DNA of 64,000 nt from Nocardioides furvisabuli. GTDB taxonomy: Bacteria > Actinomycetota > Actinomycetes > Propionibacteriales > Nocardioidaceae. Position numbers and translations under genes: made by a program. The DNA is taken from NCBI RefSeq assembly GCF_021083185.1, contig NZ_JAIGQB010000009.1:112150-176149 (forward strand), written 5' to 3'. The notes beneath the pieces are model-generated. The model was not told the origin of the DNA. It saw only the letters and a list, made by a program, of their open reading frames with translations, and did no database searches. Positions 1 through 15,438 of the stretch are shown piece by piece. Position 1 is the stretch's first letter. The number at the start of each line of letters is the position of its first letter.

Positions 1-89
1 GACCAGCGCAGGTTGCCCGCGAGGACGGACAGGGCGCCGAGGGGCTCGGGAAGGACAGGACGGACGGTGAATCGTCGGAACGCTCGCAC
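1..89 (-). CDS. glgP: Alpha-glucan (maltodextrin/glycogen) phosphorylase, N-terminal 29 codons only
   Basis: Reading the minus strand from a GTG at 89 gives about 29 codons that run off the left edge: they begin VRAFRRFTVRPVLPEPL and end in AGNLRW. This matches the conserved N-terminus of actinobacterial GlgP phosphorylases, which release glucose-1-phosphate from alpha-1,4-glucans. In actinobacteria glgP commonly sits divergently next to glgE, as here, which supports the call. A TAGCGT box (98-103 on the minus strand) lies 8 nt before the GTG, suggesting a nearly leaderless message. Only the N-terminus is visible, so catalytic and PLP-binding residues cannot be checked. Confidence 0.75.
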   Translation of the reverse strand, partial: MRAFRRFTVRPVLPEPLGALSVLAGNLRW

Positions 90-110
90 GGACCAGCACG
101 CTAGGGCATT

Positions 111-128
111 TCTTGGATCGATCCAAGA
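111..128. promoter_or_regulatory. 18-bp perfect palindrome, candidate operator between glgP and glgE
   Basis: TCTTGGATC is followed directly by its reverse complement GATCCAAGA. The site starts 7 bp upstream of the glgP -10 box (98-103) and covers its spacer and -35 zone; the glgE start is 143 bp to the right. A perfect dyad with a central CG resembles LacI-family operators. The regulator is not identified. Confidence 0.5.
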
Positions 129-271
129 GCCGCGCGGCGAGCCCCTCGCAACTGACGGGCGACGTGGGTGCCCGCCGCACCCGGGCGTACCCCGTCGCGT
201 GGGAGTCAAAGGGGTGAGACCACCTCGCTCCCGGGTTGCGCCCGTGACCCAACGTTCGCAAGTGTGGGGGC

Positions 272-2262
272 ATGGTTGGACGCATACCCGTGATGGATGT
301 ATCCCCCGTCGTCGACCTCGGTCGGCAGTCGGCGAAGGCGACGGTCGGCGAACCGATGCCGGTCCGGGCGACCGTGTTCCGCGAGGGACACGACCAGCTC
401 GCGGCCGAGGTCGTGGCCACGGACCCTGCCGGGAGGCGTCGCGACCCGGTGCGGATGGTCCCCGACGGAGCTGCACCCAACCGCTACGTCGCCCACGTCA
501 CCCCCGACACCGAGGGCGAGTGGACCTTCGAGATCCACTCCTGGTCCGACCCTGTTGCCACCTGGCAGCACGACGCCGGCATCAAGATCCCCGCCGGCGT
601 CGACGTCGAGCTGATGTTCACCGAGGCCAGGCTCCTGCTGGAGCGCGTCGCCGCGGGCACCGGCACCGACAAGCCGGACACCACGTCCGCCGCGCTCGTG
701 AAGGGTGCGATCGCCGCGGCGAGCGACCAAGGACGTCCCGTCGGCGCGCGCCTCGCAGCACTGCAGGACCCCGAGCTGGACGCCGTCCTGCTCGCCCACC
801 CGTTGCGCGAGCTGACCTCGGTGACGGGTCCGTTCCGCTTCCGCGCCGACCGCGTGCGCGCCCTGTACGGCAGCTGGTACGAGTTCTTCCCCCGCTCCGA
901 GGGCGCCACGCGCGACCCGAGGACCGGCAAGGTCGTCTCCGGCACCTTCCGCACGGCGGCGAAGCGGCTCGACCGCGTCGCGGAGATGGGCTTCGACGTC
1001 CTCTACCTCCCGCCCATCCACCCGATCGGCGAGCTCAACCGCAAGGGCCCCAACAACACGCTCACGCCCGGTCCCGACGACCCCGGCTCGCCGTGGGCGA
1101 TCGGCAGCAAGGACGGCGGGCACGACGCGATCCACCCCGAGCTGGGCACCTTCGAGGACTTCGACGCCTTCGTCGCCCGGGCCGGTGAGCTCGGGCTCGA
1201 GGTCGCCCTCGACCTCGCCCTCCAGGCCGCGCCGGACCATCCGTGGGTCACCACGCACCCGCAGTTCTTCACCACGCGCGCCGACGGCACGATCGCCTAT
1301 GCCGAGAACCCGCCGAAGAAGTACCAGGACATCTACCCGATCAACTTCGACAACGACCCGAGCGGCATCTGCCGCGAGGTGCTGCGGATCGTGAAGCTGT
1401 GGATCGCCCACGGCGTGCGGATCTTCCGCGTCGACAACCCGCACACCAAGCCGCTGGCGTTCTGGGAGTGGCTGCTCGCCGAGGTACGGCGTACGGACCC
1501 CGACGTCATCTTCCTGTCCGAGGCGTTCACGAAGCCGGCGATGATGCACGGCCTCGGTGCGGTGGGCTACCACCAGAGCTACACCTACTTCACCTGGCGC
1601 ACCGGCAAGCGGGAGATCGAGGAGTACCTCGTCGAGGTCTCGCGCGAGTCCGACCACCTGATGCGCCCGAACTTCTTCGTCAACACACCCGACATCCTCC
1701 ACGCCTACCTGCAGTACGGCGGCCCGGCGGCGTTCAAGGTCCGTGCGGCCCTCGCGGCGACCGGGTCGCCGAGCTGGGGCGTCTACGCCGGCTACGAGCT
1801 GTTCGAGCACGTCGCGGTGAAGCCCGGGTCGGAGGAGTACCTCGACTCGGAGAAGTTCCAGATCCGCATCCGCGACTGGGAGCAGCGCGACGCCGAGGGC
1901 ACCACCCTCGCGCCCTACCTCACCCGCCTCAACGAGATCCGGCGCCAGCACCCGGCGCTGCAGCTGCTGCGCAACATCACGATCCACGAGAGCGAGGACG
2001 ACTCCGTCCTGGTCTTCTCCAAGCGCCACACGCTGCCCGACGGCCACGACGACGTGGTGCTGGTGGTCATCAACCTCGACCCCCACGGCACGCGGGAGAC
2101 CATGGTCCACCTCGACATGCCGGCGCTCGGCCTCGAGTGGCACGAGTCGTTCAACGCCCACGACGAGATCACCGGCGCAGACTGGGGCTGGAGCCGCCAC
2201 AACTACGTCCGCCTCGATCCCGGACACGAGCCCGCGCACGTCATCAGCGTCAGGAGCAACCG

Positions 2263-2266
<4 letters not shown>
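272..2266 (+). CDS. glgE: Alpha-1,4-glucan:maltose-1-phosphate maltosyltransferase
   Basis: GlgE (GH13_3) adds maltosyl units from alpha-maltose-1-phosphate to alpha-1,4-glucan chains in the cytoplasm. The 664-aa product is collinear with streptomycete GlgE: an N-terminal beta-sandwich beginning [13 protein letters not shown], then the (beta/alpha)8 barrel. Expected catalytic residues are present: nucleophile D388 in [10 protein letters not shown], acid/base E417 in FLSEAFTKP and D474 in NTPDILHAY. Their spacing (29 and 57 residues) equals that of Streptomyces coelicolor GlgE. ATG at 272 is chosen because homology starts at once; ATG 293 is a weaker alternative. It is the first gene of a four-gene operon, and its stop overlaps the treS start (TTGA). 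Confidence 0.95.
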
Positions 2267-4028
<1,762 letters not shown>

Positions 4029-4032
<4 letters not shown>

Positions 4033-5434
4033 GTGACGAGACCAGGACGCACGACCTGACGACGTGGATCGGCGAGGCCCGCTGGTTCGGCGGCAAGGGG
4101 CGCGAGTGGTCGCTGGCGGGCGTACGCCGTGTCGGTGAGCTGCCGGACGCACCGCCCGGGCTGCGGGTCTCGATCGACCTCGCCGAGGTGGCCTACCGCT
4201 CCGAGCAGGGCGAGGAGAGCGAGCTCTACCAGCTCCCGCTGGCGTTCTACTCCGAGCCGCAGGAGCGCCTGGCGCACGCGCTGGTCGGCGAGTGGGACGA
4301 CTCGTCGTTCGGCCACACCTTCGTCTACGACGCCCTCCACGACCGGGAGTCGATGGCGCTGTGGCTGCGCGCGTTCGCCGCGCCGCCGTCCAGCACCGAC
4401 CGCGGTCAGCTCGCCTTCCACAGCCTGCCGGGACACGACCTCGACCTCGAGGCGCACTCGACGCTGTTCTCGGGCGAGCAGTCGAACTCCTCGGTCGCGT
4501 TCGGCGAGGACGCGCTGATGAAGGTCTTCCGCAAGGTCACGCCCGGGGTCAACCCCGACGTGGCCATCCACCAGGTGCTCACCGAGGCCGGGTCGACCCA
4601 CGTCGCCTCGCTCTACGGCTGGCTCGACCTGGTGGACGAGGAGACCAACACCACCATCCAGCTCGCGATGCTGCAGCAGTTCCTGCGCACCGCCAGCGAC
4701 GGCTGGGACCTGGCGCTGGCCAGCGTCCGCAACCTCTTCGCAGAGGCCGACCTGCACGCCGACGAGGTCGGCGGTGACTTCGCGGGAGAGGCCGCCCGCC
4801 TGGGCGTGGCGCTGGCCGAGGTCCACGCCGACCTGGCCGCGCACTTCCCCGTGGAGGAGCGCGACGCCGACGCCGTCGGCGCCCTGGCGAGCGCCATGGA
4901 GGGGCGGCTCGAGGCCGCTCTCGAGGTGGTGCCCGGCCTGGCCGAGCACGAGGCGGGCCTGCGGGCGACGTACGCCCGGCTGCGCGACCTCGACCGCGTC
5001 GAGGTCCAGCAGGTCCACGGAGACCTGCACCTGGGCCAGACGCTGCGCACCGCACGCGGCTGGAAGATCGTCGACTTCGAGGGCGAGCCGGCCAAGCCGC
5101 TCGCCGAGCGGCTCAAGCCCGACTCGGTGTGGCGCGACGTCGCGGGGATGATCCGCTCCTTCGACTACGCCCCGCGCGTGGTCGCCCTCACCGCGGGCGA
5201 CTACGACGCCGGCGAGGCCGACCAGCGGACCTACCGGGCCGCGGAGTGGTCGGCCCGCAACCGCGAGGCCTTCCTCGCCGCCTACACCGCGAAACGCGGT
5301 GACGACGTCGACGCGGCCGCCACCTTGCTGCTCGATGCCTACCTCGCGGACAAAGCCGTCTACGAGGCCGTCTACGAAGCCCGCAACCGACCGGGATGGC
5401 TGTCCATCCCGCTGGCAGCGTTGGGAGAGACGTC

Positions 5435-5438
<4 letters not shown>
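4029..5438 (+). CDS. mak: Maltokinase (ATP-dependent, makes maltose-1-phosphate)
   Basis: Phosphorylates maltose from TreS to alpha-maltose-1-phosphate, the GlgE donor. GTG 4029 overlaps the treS stop (GTGA) and has a GGGGTGGAG stretch before it, so translation is probably coupled. The 469-aa product resembles mycobacterial Mak/Pep2: an N-terminal cap starting [17 protein letters not shown], then an aminoglycoside-kinase-like fold with the catalytic-loop motif [12 protein letters not shown] and the metal-site motif [16 protein letters not shown]. Length is close to the usual 440-470 aa. It sits between treS and glgB in the standard GlgE-pathway order. Its stop overlaps the glgB start. Confidence 0.93.
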
Positions 5439-7330
<1,892 letters not shown>

Positions 7331-7357
7331 AGCGGCGGCCCGGAGCCGGACCGCTGG

Positions 7358-8242
7358 TCAGGTGAGGGTGATCATCCTCAGCATCCCCATCATCGCGTGC
7401 GGCATGCCGCCCATGTCGGGGTCGGGGAAGAAGCACATCACCACGTACTGGCCCGGTGGCAGCTCGTAGTCGACCGTCATGCTTCGCCCGGGGCTGAGCG
7501 TGCCCGTCGCCAGCTCGCCGGGCAGCAGCCACGACGGAGGCGGTCCCTGCTCCTCGCTCTGCAGGAAGTCCAGCACCTGGTCCGTGGTCGTCCCGGACGC
7601 CACCTGCTGCAGCACGACGAAGTGCGGCATCCCCGAGCTGCGCTTGTTCTTGAACAGGAAGCGGCCCTCGGCGGGGAGCCCGGACGCACCGCCCCAGGCA
7701 GGTCCGCCCTTGGCGAGGACGACGCCGTCGGTCCGCGGCGCCGAGGACGACCGCGCGGGTCCCCTGACGACGAGTGTCCTGCCGGTCACGAGGCCGCGTT
7801 CGCCGATGGAGAACGGCGTGTACGCGCCCGGACGTGGGAAGACGATGGTGCCGGAGCCGCCGCCGGCGAGACCGCCGACGATCGTGGACCGGGTGATTGC
7901 CCGCCTCAGCGCCTTCATGTTGTTCTTCGCACCGAACTTGTTGACGTCGGCGGTGAAGTCGTCGACGTCGTAGCCCTTCTTGAAGGTCACGAACTCGACG
8001 ATCCCGGGGCCCTTGACCTCCAGGTGCACCCGCCCAGCCCTCAGGCTCCTCGGGCCCTTCACCCTGATCGTCTTCTTCGTCAGTGTCGCGACGAGGTGGG
8101 GCATCGCCGCGCGTGCGGCGGTCGTGGTGGTGGCTGCGCCGGAGGCGGCGCCAGTCGTGGGAGCGAGCAGGGCGGGCGAGCTCGCCAGCGCTGTGGCGCA
8201 CACGACCGCCACCACCCTGCGCAGTCCGGTGGGCACGTGCAT
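7358..8242 (-). CDS. Secreted protein with Met-rich cupredoxin-like C-terminus
   Basis: The frame is open far upstream, but the sensible start is ATG 8242, preceded by GAGAAGGG and followed at once by a Sec-type signal peptide (LRRVVAVVCATALASSPALL). The 294-aa mature part is a beta-rich domain without a family I can name. The last 31 residues read like the end of a cupredoxin: GQYVVMCFFPDP, then several Met around PHAMMGM. C270, H282 and the nearby Met could be type-1 copper ligands; this is inferred from pattern only. The gene is divergent from a cupredoxin/multicopper-oxidase fusion, so a joint periplasmic or extracellular copper role is plausible. No lipobox was seen. Confidence 0.65.
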   Translation of the reverse strand: MHVPTGLRRVVAVVCATALASSPALLAPTTGAASGAATTTTAARAAMPHLVATLTKKTIRVKGPRSLRAGRVHLEVKGPGIVEFVTFKKGYDVDDFTADVNKFGAKNNMKALRRAITRSTIVGGLAGGGSGTIVFPRPGAYTPFSIGERGLVTGRTLVVRGPARSSSAPRTDGVVLAKGGPAWGGASGLPAEGRFLFKNKRSSGMPHFVVLQQVASGTTTDQVLDFLQSEEQGPPPSWLLPGELATGTLSPGRSMTVDYELPPGQYVVMCFFPDPDMGGMPHAMMGMLRMITLT

Positions 8243-8411
8243 GATGGTCCGACCCTTCTCGTGAGCGAGAGTGCCGCCCGTCGGCACCGTCTTCCAGTAG
8301 TGCCACGGATCCGGGGAGTCGTCATCACCGATTTTCACCATGTTCGCGCGAGGTCCAGACCAGCGCCGCGCGCAGGTGCCGACGCCGTGCTCGTCATGCA
8401 CACTCGGGACG

Positions 8412-10262
8412 ATGACGGGCATCCTGCGCAGCGGGCCGGTGGTCTGGCTGGTCGGCGTCGTCGCGTTCGTGGCAGTGGCGGTGGTTCTCGACGTGGGCGC
8501 GGTCCAGCGCCCGGGCGGACGAACGGCGGCAGCCCAGCCGGTGCGCAACGCCACGATCGTCGTCGAGGAGGGCGGCACCCGCACCGGCTTCGCCACGCCC
8601 GAGGTGACCGTCGGCGGTGGCGGGACCGTCACCGTGGTCAACCTCGACACCATGGACCACACCGTCACCTCGGTCGCACGCAGGTCTGACGGGGCGCCCG
8701 TGTTCGACGTGCGGGTTCCGGCCGGCACGTCGGTGACTGTCCCGGGCGTCGAGGGACTGTCCGCCGGCGCGTGGACGTTCTTCTGCAAGTTCCACCCCTC
8801 CATGCGCGGGGTGATCACCGTCGAGGGTGTCGCCGGCGGGGTCGAGCCCGAGCACACGCGCTTCGAGCAGCCGTTGGTCGTCCCGAGCACGCGGCGCGGA
8901 GCCGACATCAGGTTGGTCATGCGGCGGGCGAAGGTCCGGACCCTTCCCGAGGGGCCGCGCACCTCGATGTGGACCTACGACGGCACCTACCCGGGGCCCA
9001 CCATCAAGCGACGCGGCGGGCGAGGCACCGAGGTCACCGTCGTCAACCGCCTCCCCCGCGGCGCCGGTGCCATGTCGACCCACCTCCACGGCGACCACCA
9101 CGCGTCCGCGGACGACGGGCAGCCGACCTCCCACCTCATCCGTCGCGGCGAGGGGCGGACCTATCGATACCCACTGGTGGTCGACGGCCGCCCGGAGCCG
9201 GGATCCTTCTTCTGGTACCACGACCACCGCATGGACCGCACCGCCCGCAACAACTGGCGTGGGCTGCAGGGCATGTTCATCGTCACCGACCCTCCCGTCC
9301 CGGGGCTCCGGCTGCCCACGGGGCGACGCGACGTGCCACTGATGATCTCGGAACGCTCGTTCACGAGCGGCAACCAGCTGACCGACCCGTTCGCGGACGG
9401 GCCCGACATGGTGGGTCACCACGGCGAGATGTCGTGGACGGGTGACAACGCGCCCCCCGACGACGCCACGGTCGGCGACACGGTGCTGGTCAACGGCCGC
9501 CACGCTCCGTACCTTGCGGTGTCGGCGACCCGCCACCGCCTGCGCCTGCTCAACTCGTCGCCGTTCTCCAGCTACAACTTCACCCTGTCCGACGGCAGGC
9601 CGTTCCTGCAGGTCGGCACCGGCAGCGGTCTGCTCCCGAAGTCCGTCGTACGCTCGAGCGTGCTGCTCGGGCCGGCGCAGCGGGCCGACGTCGTCGTGGA
9701 CTTCAGCGGTGCGACGGGGCAACGTCTCGTGCTCGCGTCGGTCCCGGCCGCGCGCGGGACGACGGGCGACGACGCGCGCGAGACCGCCGTCATGGAGTTC
9801 CGGGTCGGCCGACCGGCGAGGGACTCCTCGCGGCTGCCGTCACGGTTGCCGTCACCCCGGCTGGTCGCGCCTGTCCGGGCCTCGGTGGCGAAGACATGGA
9901 CCTTCGGCCTGGAGGAGTCGCGCCGCGGTAGCGCCTGGTCCATCAACGGGCGTGCCTTCGATCCGGGACGGGTCGACCACCGCGTACGCCTCGGCACGGT
10001 GGAGCGTTGGCGGCTGCGCAACACCAGCGACGTCACCCACTACGTCCATGTCCACGCCCAGCAGTGGCGCACGCTCCTGCGTGACGGACGGCGCCCACCG
10101 CCGTGGGAGCGCGGGCTCGAGGACACCTGGCGGCTCGAGCCCGGGGAGGAGGTCGAGATCGCCGCCCGCTTCACCGACTACACCGGCCCCTTCATGATCC
10201 ACTGCCACATGCTCGATCACGAGGACCACGGGATGATGGCGCGCTTCGACGTCACCCGATGA
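8412..10262 (+). CDS. Membrane-anchored cupredoxin-multicopper oxidase fusion
   Basis: The 616-aa protein starts with an uncleaved-looking membrane segment (about residues 9-27). A plastocyanin-like cupredoxin domain (about 45-140) follows, with candidate type-1 copper ligands H83, C125, H128 and M131 (CKFHPSM). After it comes a laccase-type multicopper oxidase with all four copper motifs: H224/H226 (HLHG), H270/H272 (YHDH), H543/H546/H548 (HYVHVH) and H597-C598-H599...H603...M608 (HCHMLDHEDHGM). The electron path from the extra blue-copper domain to the trinuclear centre is inferred. ATG 8412 is chosen because it directly precedes the anchor; ATG 8340 would add 24 low-complexity residues. 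Substrate unknown; Cu(I), metals or phenols are possible. Confidence 0.85.
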   Translation: MTGILRSGPVVWLVGVVAFVAVAVVLDVGAVQRPGGRTAAAQPVRNATIVVEEGGTRTGFATPEVTVGGGGTVTVVNLDTMDHTVTSVARRSDGAPVFDVRVPAGTSVTVPGVEGLSAGAWTFFCKFHPSMRGVITVEGVAGGVEPEHTRFEQPLVVPSTRRGADIRLVMRRAKVRTLPEGPRTSMWTYDGTYPGPTIKRRGGRGTEVTVVNRLPRGAGAMSTHLHGDHHASADDGQPTSHLIRRGEGRTYRYPLVVDGRPEPGSFFWYHDHRMDRTARNNWRGLQGMFIVTDPPVPGLRLPTGRRDVPLMISERSFTSGNQLTDPFADGPDMVGHHGEMSWTGDNAPPDDATVGDTVLVNGRHAPYLAVSATRHRLRLLNSSPFSSYNFTLSDGRPFLQVGTGSGLLPKSVVRSSVLLGPAQRADVVVDFSGATGQRLVLASVPAARGTTGDDARETAVMEFRVGRPARDSSRLPSRLPSPRLVAPVRASVAKTWTFGLEESRRGSAWSINGRAFDPGRVDHRVRLGTVERWRLRNTSDVTHYVHVHAQQWRTLLRDGRRPPPWERGLEDTWRLEPGEEVEIAARFTDYTGPFMIHCHMLDHEDHGMMARFDVTR

Positions 10263-10291
10263 CGTCCTCCGCTGCGCTGCGGTGCCGCGGC

Positions 10292-10297
10292 TAGGGT
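10292..10297 (+). promoter_or_regulatory. -10 box of the NUDIX gene (leaderless style)
   Basis: TAGGGT ends 6 nt before the GTG start at 10304, so transcription probably begins at or next to the start codon. No Shine-Dalgarno sequence is needed or clearly seen. Confidence 0.55.
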
Positions 10298-10303
10298 GAG
10301 GGC

Positions 10304-11044
10304 GTGCCCAGCCCGATCACCGTGACGCCCGCCGAGGGCGTCGTACGCCTCGCCTGGACGGGCGAGGTCAGCACCGACGAGCTGCGGCGCGAGATCGCCG
10401 AGGCGATGACCGAGCAGCCCCGCGTCGAGGCGCTGGTCGACGCCGACGACGCGGTGGCGCAGCGGGCCGCCACCTGGGCGGGCCTGCACCGCGAGGGTGT
10501 ACGCCGTGGTGTGGGCTCCGACGGACAGCCGCGCGACCAGATCGTCTTCGCCCGGCTCGTCACCGACGAGCCGGTCCACGAGCCGGGGGGCTTCCGCTCG
10601 CTGCTCAACTCGTTCCTCCCTCGCAAGCGGGCCATCTCGCAGATGCTGGTGCGTGACACCGACGACCGTGTGCTGCTGTGCCAGCTGACCTACAAGCGCG
10701 ACTGGGACCTGCCGGGCGGCGTCGTGGAGGTGGGCGAGTCCCCGCGCATCGCGGTGGAGCGCGAGGTGGAGGAGGAGCTCGGCCTGACCCTCGCGGCGCG
10801 ATCGCTCGTGCTCACCGACTGGCTGCCTGCCTGGGGCGGCTGGGACGACGCGGTCTGCCTGGTCTTCGACGGGGGCACCCACCAGGCATCGGTCCTCGAC
10901 GCCGTGGTCAAGCAGGAGCGCGAGATCCGCGACGCCCGCTTCTGCACCCTCGAGGAGGTCGACGAGCTCGCCGCCGACTTCACCGCGCGACGCATCCGGG
11001 CCGCGGTCGGCGGCCACGAGCCGTATACGGAGTCCGGTCGCTGA
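10304..11044 (+). CDS. NUDIX hydrolase with a GNAT-like N-terminal remnant
   Basis: The 246-aa protein has a complete Nudix box in its middle: G-x5-E-x7-REVEEELGL within GGVVEVGESPRIAVEREVEEE. It should hydrolyse a nucleoside diphosphate linked to another moiety; the substrate cannot be read from sequence. The first about 95 residues (WTGEVSTDELRREI... REGVRRGVGSDGQPRDQIVFARLV) resemble part of a RimJ-type GNAT acetyltransferase without an obvious acetyl-CoA loop, so this part is probably structural. GTG 10304 is chosen because a TAGGGT box lies 6 nt upstream. The gene precedes ppdK by 14 bp on the same strand. Confidence 0.8.
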   Translation: MPSPITVTPAEGVVRLAWTGEVSTDELRREIAEAMTEQPRVEALVDADDAVAQRAATWAGLHREGVRRGVGSDGQPRDQIVFARLVTDEPVHEPGGFRSLLNSFLPRKRAISQMLVRDTDDRVLLCQLTYKRDWDLPGGVVEVGESPRIAVEREVEEELGLTLAARSLVLTDWLPAWGGWDDAVCLVFDGGTHQASVLDAVVKQEREIRDARFCTLEEVDELAADFTARRIRAAVGGHEPYTESGR

Positions 11045-11058
11045 GGCAAGATGCCTGC

Positions 11059-13737
<2,679 letters not shown>

Positions 13738-13752
<15 letters not shown>

Positions 13753-14691
13753 GGCGAGGTTGCGACGACCCGCGAGCACGCGCGGGTCGTCGTTGCCGAC
13801 TGCGGCGAAGAGCCCGAGCAGGTGGTCGCGGGCCTTCGACCGCTCCGGGTCGGCCGTGCGCGCGACCAGGTTCACCAGCCGGGTGAAGGCGTCCTCGACG
13901 TGCCCGCCGAGCATGTCGAGGTCGGCGACCAGCGTCTGGGCGTCCACGTCGTCGGGGGCGTCGGCCGCGGCGGCTCGCGCCTGGGCCAGGTCGACGCCCT
14001 GGGTGCGCTGCATGACCTTGGCGATCGCCAGGCCGCCGGCCGCCTCGACGTCCGCGGGATTGGCCTCGACGAGCTTCTGGTACTCCGCGACGGCGCTGTC
14101 GATGTCACCGGCTGCGAGCGCGTCCTGGGCGGGCGCGTAGCGGGGATCCACGACCTCCTCCTCGCCCTCGGCGGAGGGCGCGCCGCCGGTGCGGGGCTGG
14201 TGCCGGCCGGTGATTCCCTGCGTGGTGAGCTGCTGGGCGACCTGGGTCAGCGCGGTGCGCAGCTCCTCGATCGGCAGCGGGTCCTGCAGGAGCGGCATCG
14301 GGCGTCCGTCGACCACGGCGACCACGAGCGGGATCGAGGGGATCTGCATGGCCTGCGCGATCTGCGGCGCGGCGTCGATGTCGACGAGGCCGAGCAGGAA
14401 GCGGCCCTCGTGCTCGCCCACCACGGTCGCCAGGTCGTCGGCGAGCTGCCCGCTCTCGGGCATCCGGGTGCGGCTGTAGAAGGCCAGGAGCACCGGTGCG
14501 GTCATCGACTGCTCGAGCATCCCCTGGAAGTTCTGCTCGTCCACGACCACGCTGTACGACGACGCGGCGCCGGTCGGCGTACCGGTCTGCGCACCGGTCG
14601 GGGCACCTGCGGGAGCGGCGGGCTGCGGGGCGGGCTTGCCCAGCCCGGAGAGGTCGATGGCACCTGGGCGGCTGAACGGCTGCTGCGTCAT
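13738..14691 (-). CDS. Thioredoxin-like/TPR co-chaperone (YbbN/CnoX type)
   Basis: The 317-aa protein has a Pro/Ala-rich linker (about residues 15-45), a thioredoxin fold (about 48-150) and a C-terminal tetratricopeptide region. The order matches YbbN/CnoX, a holdase-type co-chaperone. The active-site CxxC is absent: the position reads LAFYSRTRMPESGQL, so no disulfide chemistry is expected, as in other family members. The start is ATG 14691; the frame stays open to 14931, but a TAGGAT box (14699-14704) lies 7 nt upstream of 14691, which favours the short form. The gene is divergent from the GtrA gene and converges with ppdK. Confidence 0.88.
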
Positions 14692-14698
14692 GGACACA

Positions 14699-14743
14699 AT
14701 CCTAGGGAGAGACGCCACGGGCGCGGGCACGGGTCGGTAGCCT
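14699..14743. promoter_or_regulatory. Divergent leaderless-type promoters for ybbN-like and GtrA genes
   Basis: On the minus strand TAGGAT (14699-14704) ends 7 nt before ATG 14691. On the plus strand TAGCCT (14738-14743) ends 6 nt before ATG 14750. Both genes would have essentially no 5' leader. The 58-bp gap holds little else. Confidence 0.5.
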
Positions 14744-14749
14744 CGCCGC

Positions 14750-15337
14750 ATGGGATCCCGGCGAGCCGCGCTGATGACACGCCATCGTCGCAACTTCGGG
14801 CTGCTGGGGCGCTTCGGACTGGTCGGTGCGTCCGGGGTGCTGGTCAACCTGCTGACCATCGTGGTGCTGCGCCGCCTGGGCCCCCACTTCGACGACGCGG
14901 TCGTGGCCCTCGGGTCCACCGGCTTCAACATCCGCTGGTACCACGTCTACTCCACCCTGGCCTTCCTGGTGGCGAACCTCTCGAACTTCCAGCTCAACCG
15001 CACCTGGACCTTCCGCAGCAGCAAGGCGCAGCGGTGGTGGTCGGAGTACTGGCCGTTCCTGGTGGTCGGCTTCGGCGGCCAGCTGGTGGGCCTGGCGCTC
15101 CTCACCCTCCTGATGCACCCCCACTCCGCCGTGAGCCTGCCGACCGAGGTCTTCGACGACTCCTCGGGGCTGCGCAACCGGCTCTACTGGTCGCAGCTGA
15201 TCGTCATCGGCCTCGTCACGCCGCTGTCGTTCGTGTTCAACAAGCTCTGGACGTTCGCGGCGGTCCGGACCGGCCGGCTGGACCTCGCCGACCCCATCCG
15301 TGAGGGTGAAGTGATGGCTGGGAAGGATGGGACCTGA
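14750..15337 (+). CDS. GtrA-family membrane protein
   Basis: The 195-aa protein has four predicted membrane segments. It begins with the family signature FGLLGRFGLVGASGVLVNLL and contains VANLSNFQLNRTWTFR in the middle and SFVFNKLWTF near the end. GtrA-like proteins (PF04138) are thought to help translocate undecaprenyl-linked sugars or to support cell-surface polysaccharide synthesis; the substrate here is unknown. Compared with the minimal family it has a longer loop between helices 1 and 2 (GPHFDDAVVALGSTGFNIRW) and another with a run of charged and Ser residues (PTEVFDDSSGLRNR). No glycosyltransferase is adjacent, so the partner is not obvious. Confidence 0.85.
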   Translation: MGSRRAALMTRHRRNFGLLGRFGLVGASGVLVNLLTIVVLRRLGPHFDDAVVALGSTGFNIRWYHVYSTLAFLVANLSNFQLNRTWTFRSSKAQRWWSEYWPFLVVGFGGQLVGLALLTLLMHPHSAVSLPTEVFDDSSGLRNRLYWSQLIVIGLVTPLSFVFNKLWTFAAVRTGRLDLADPIREGEVMAGKDGT

Positions 15338-15438
15338 ACGGTCCCGACTGTGGCCGAGACGTGCACCGTCTCGCCTGTCACCGCGCCTGCGCTGCGTGGT
15401 AGAAACTCCCCGGAGTTCGACGGGAGGGACGCCACTCA

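Noticed and set aside
206..2239. 677-codon minus-strand open frame over glgE
   Set aside because: Antisense shadow caused by high GC; its product is Val/Arg/Leu low complexity and has no start signal, while glgE is certain.
13872..14691. Loss of CxxC in the thioredoxin-like protein as a defect
   Set aside because: YbbN/CnoX-type proteins commonly lack a redox-active CxxC, so this is expected for the family.
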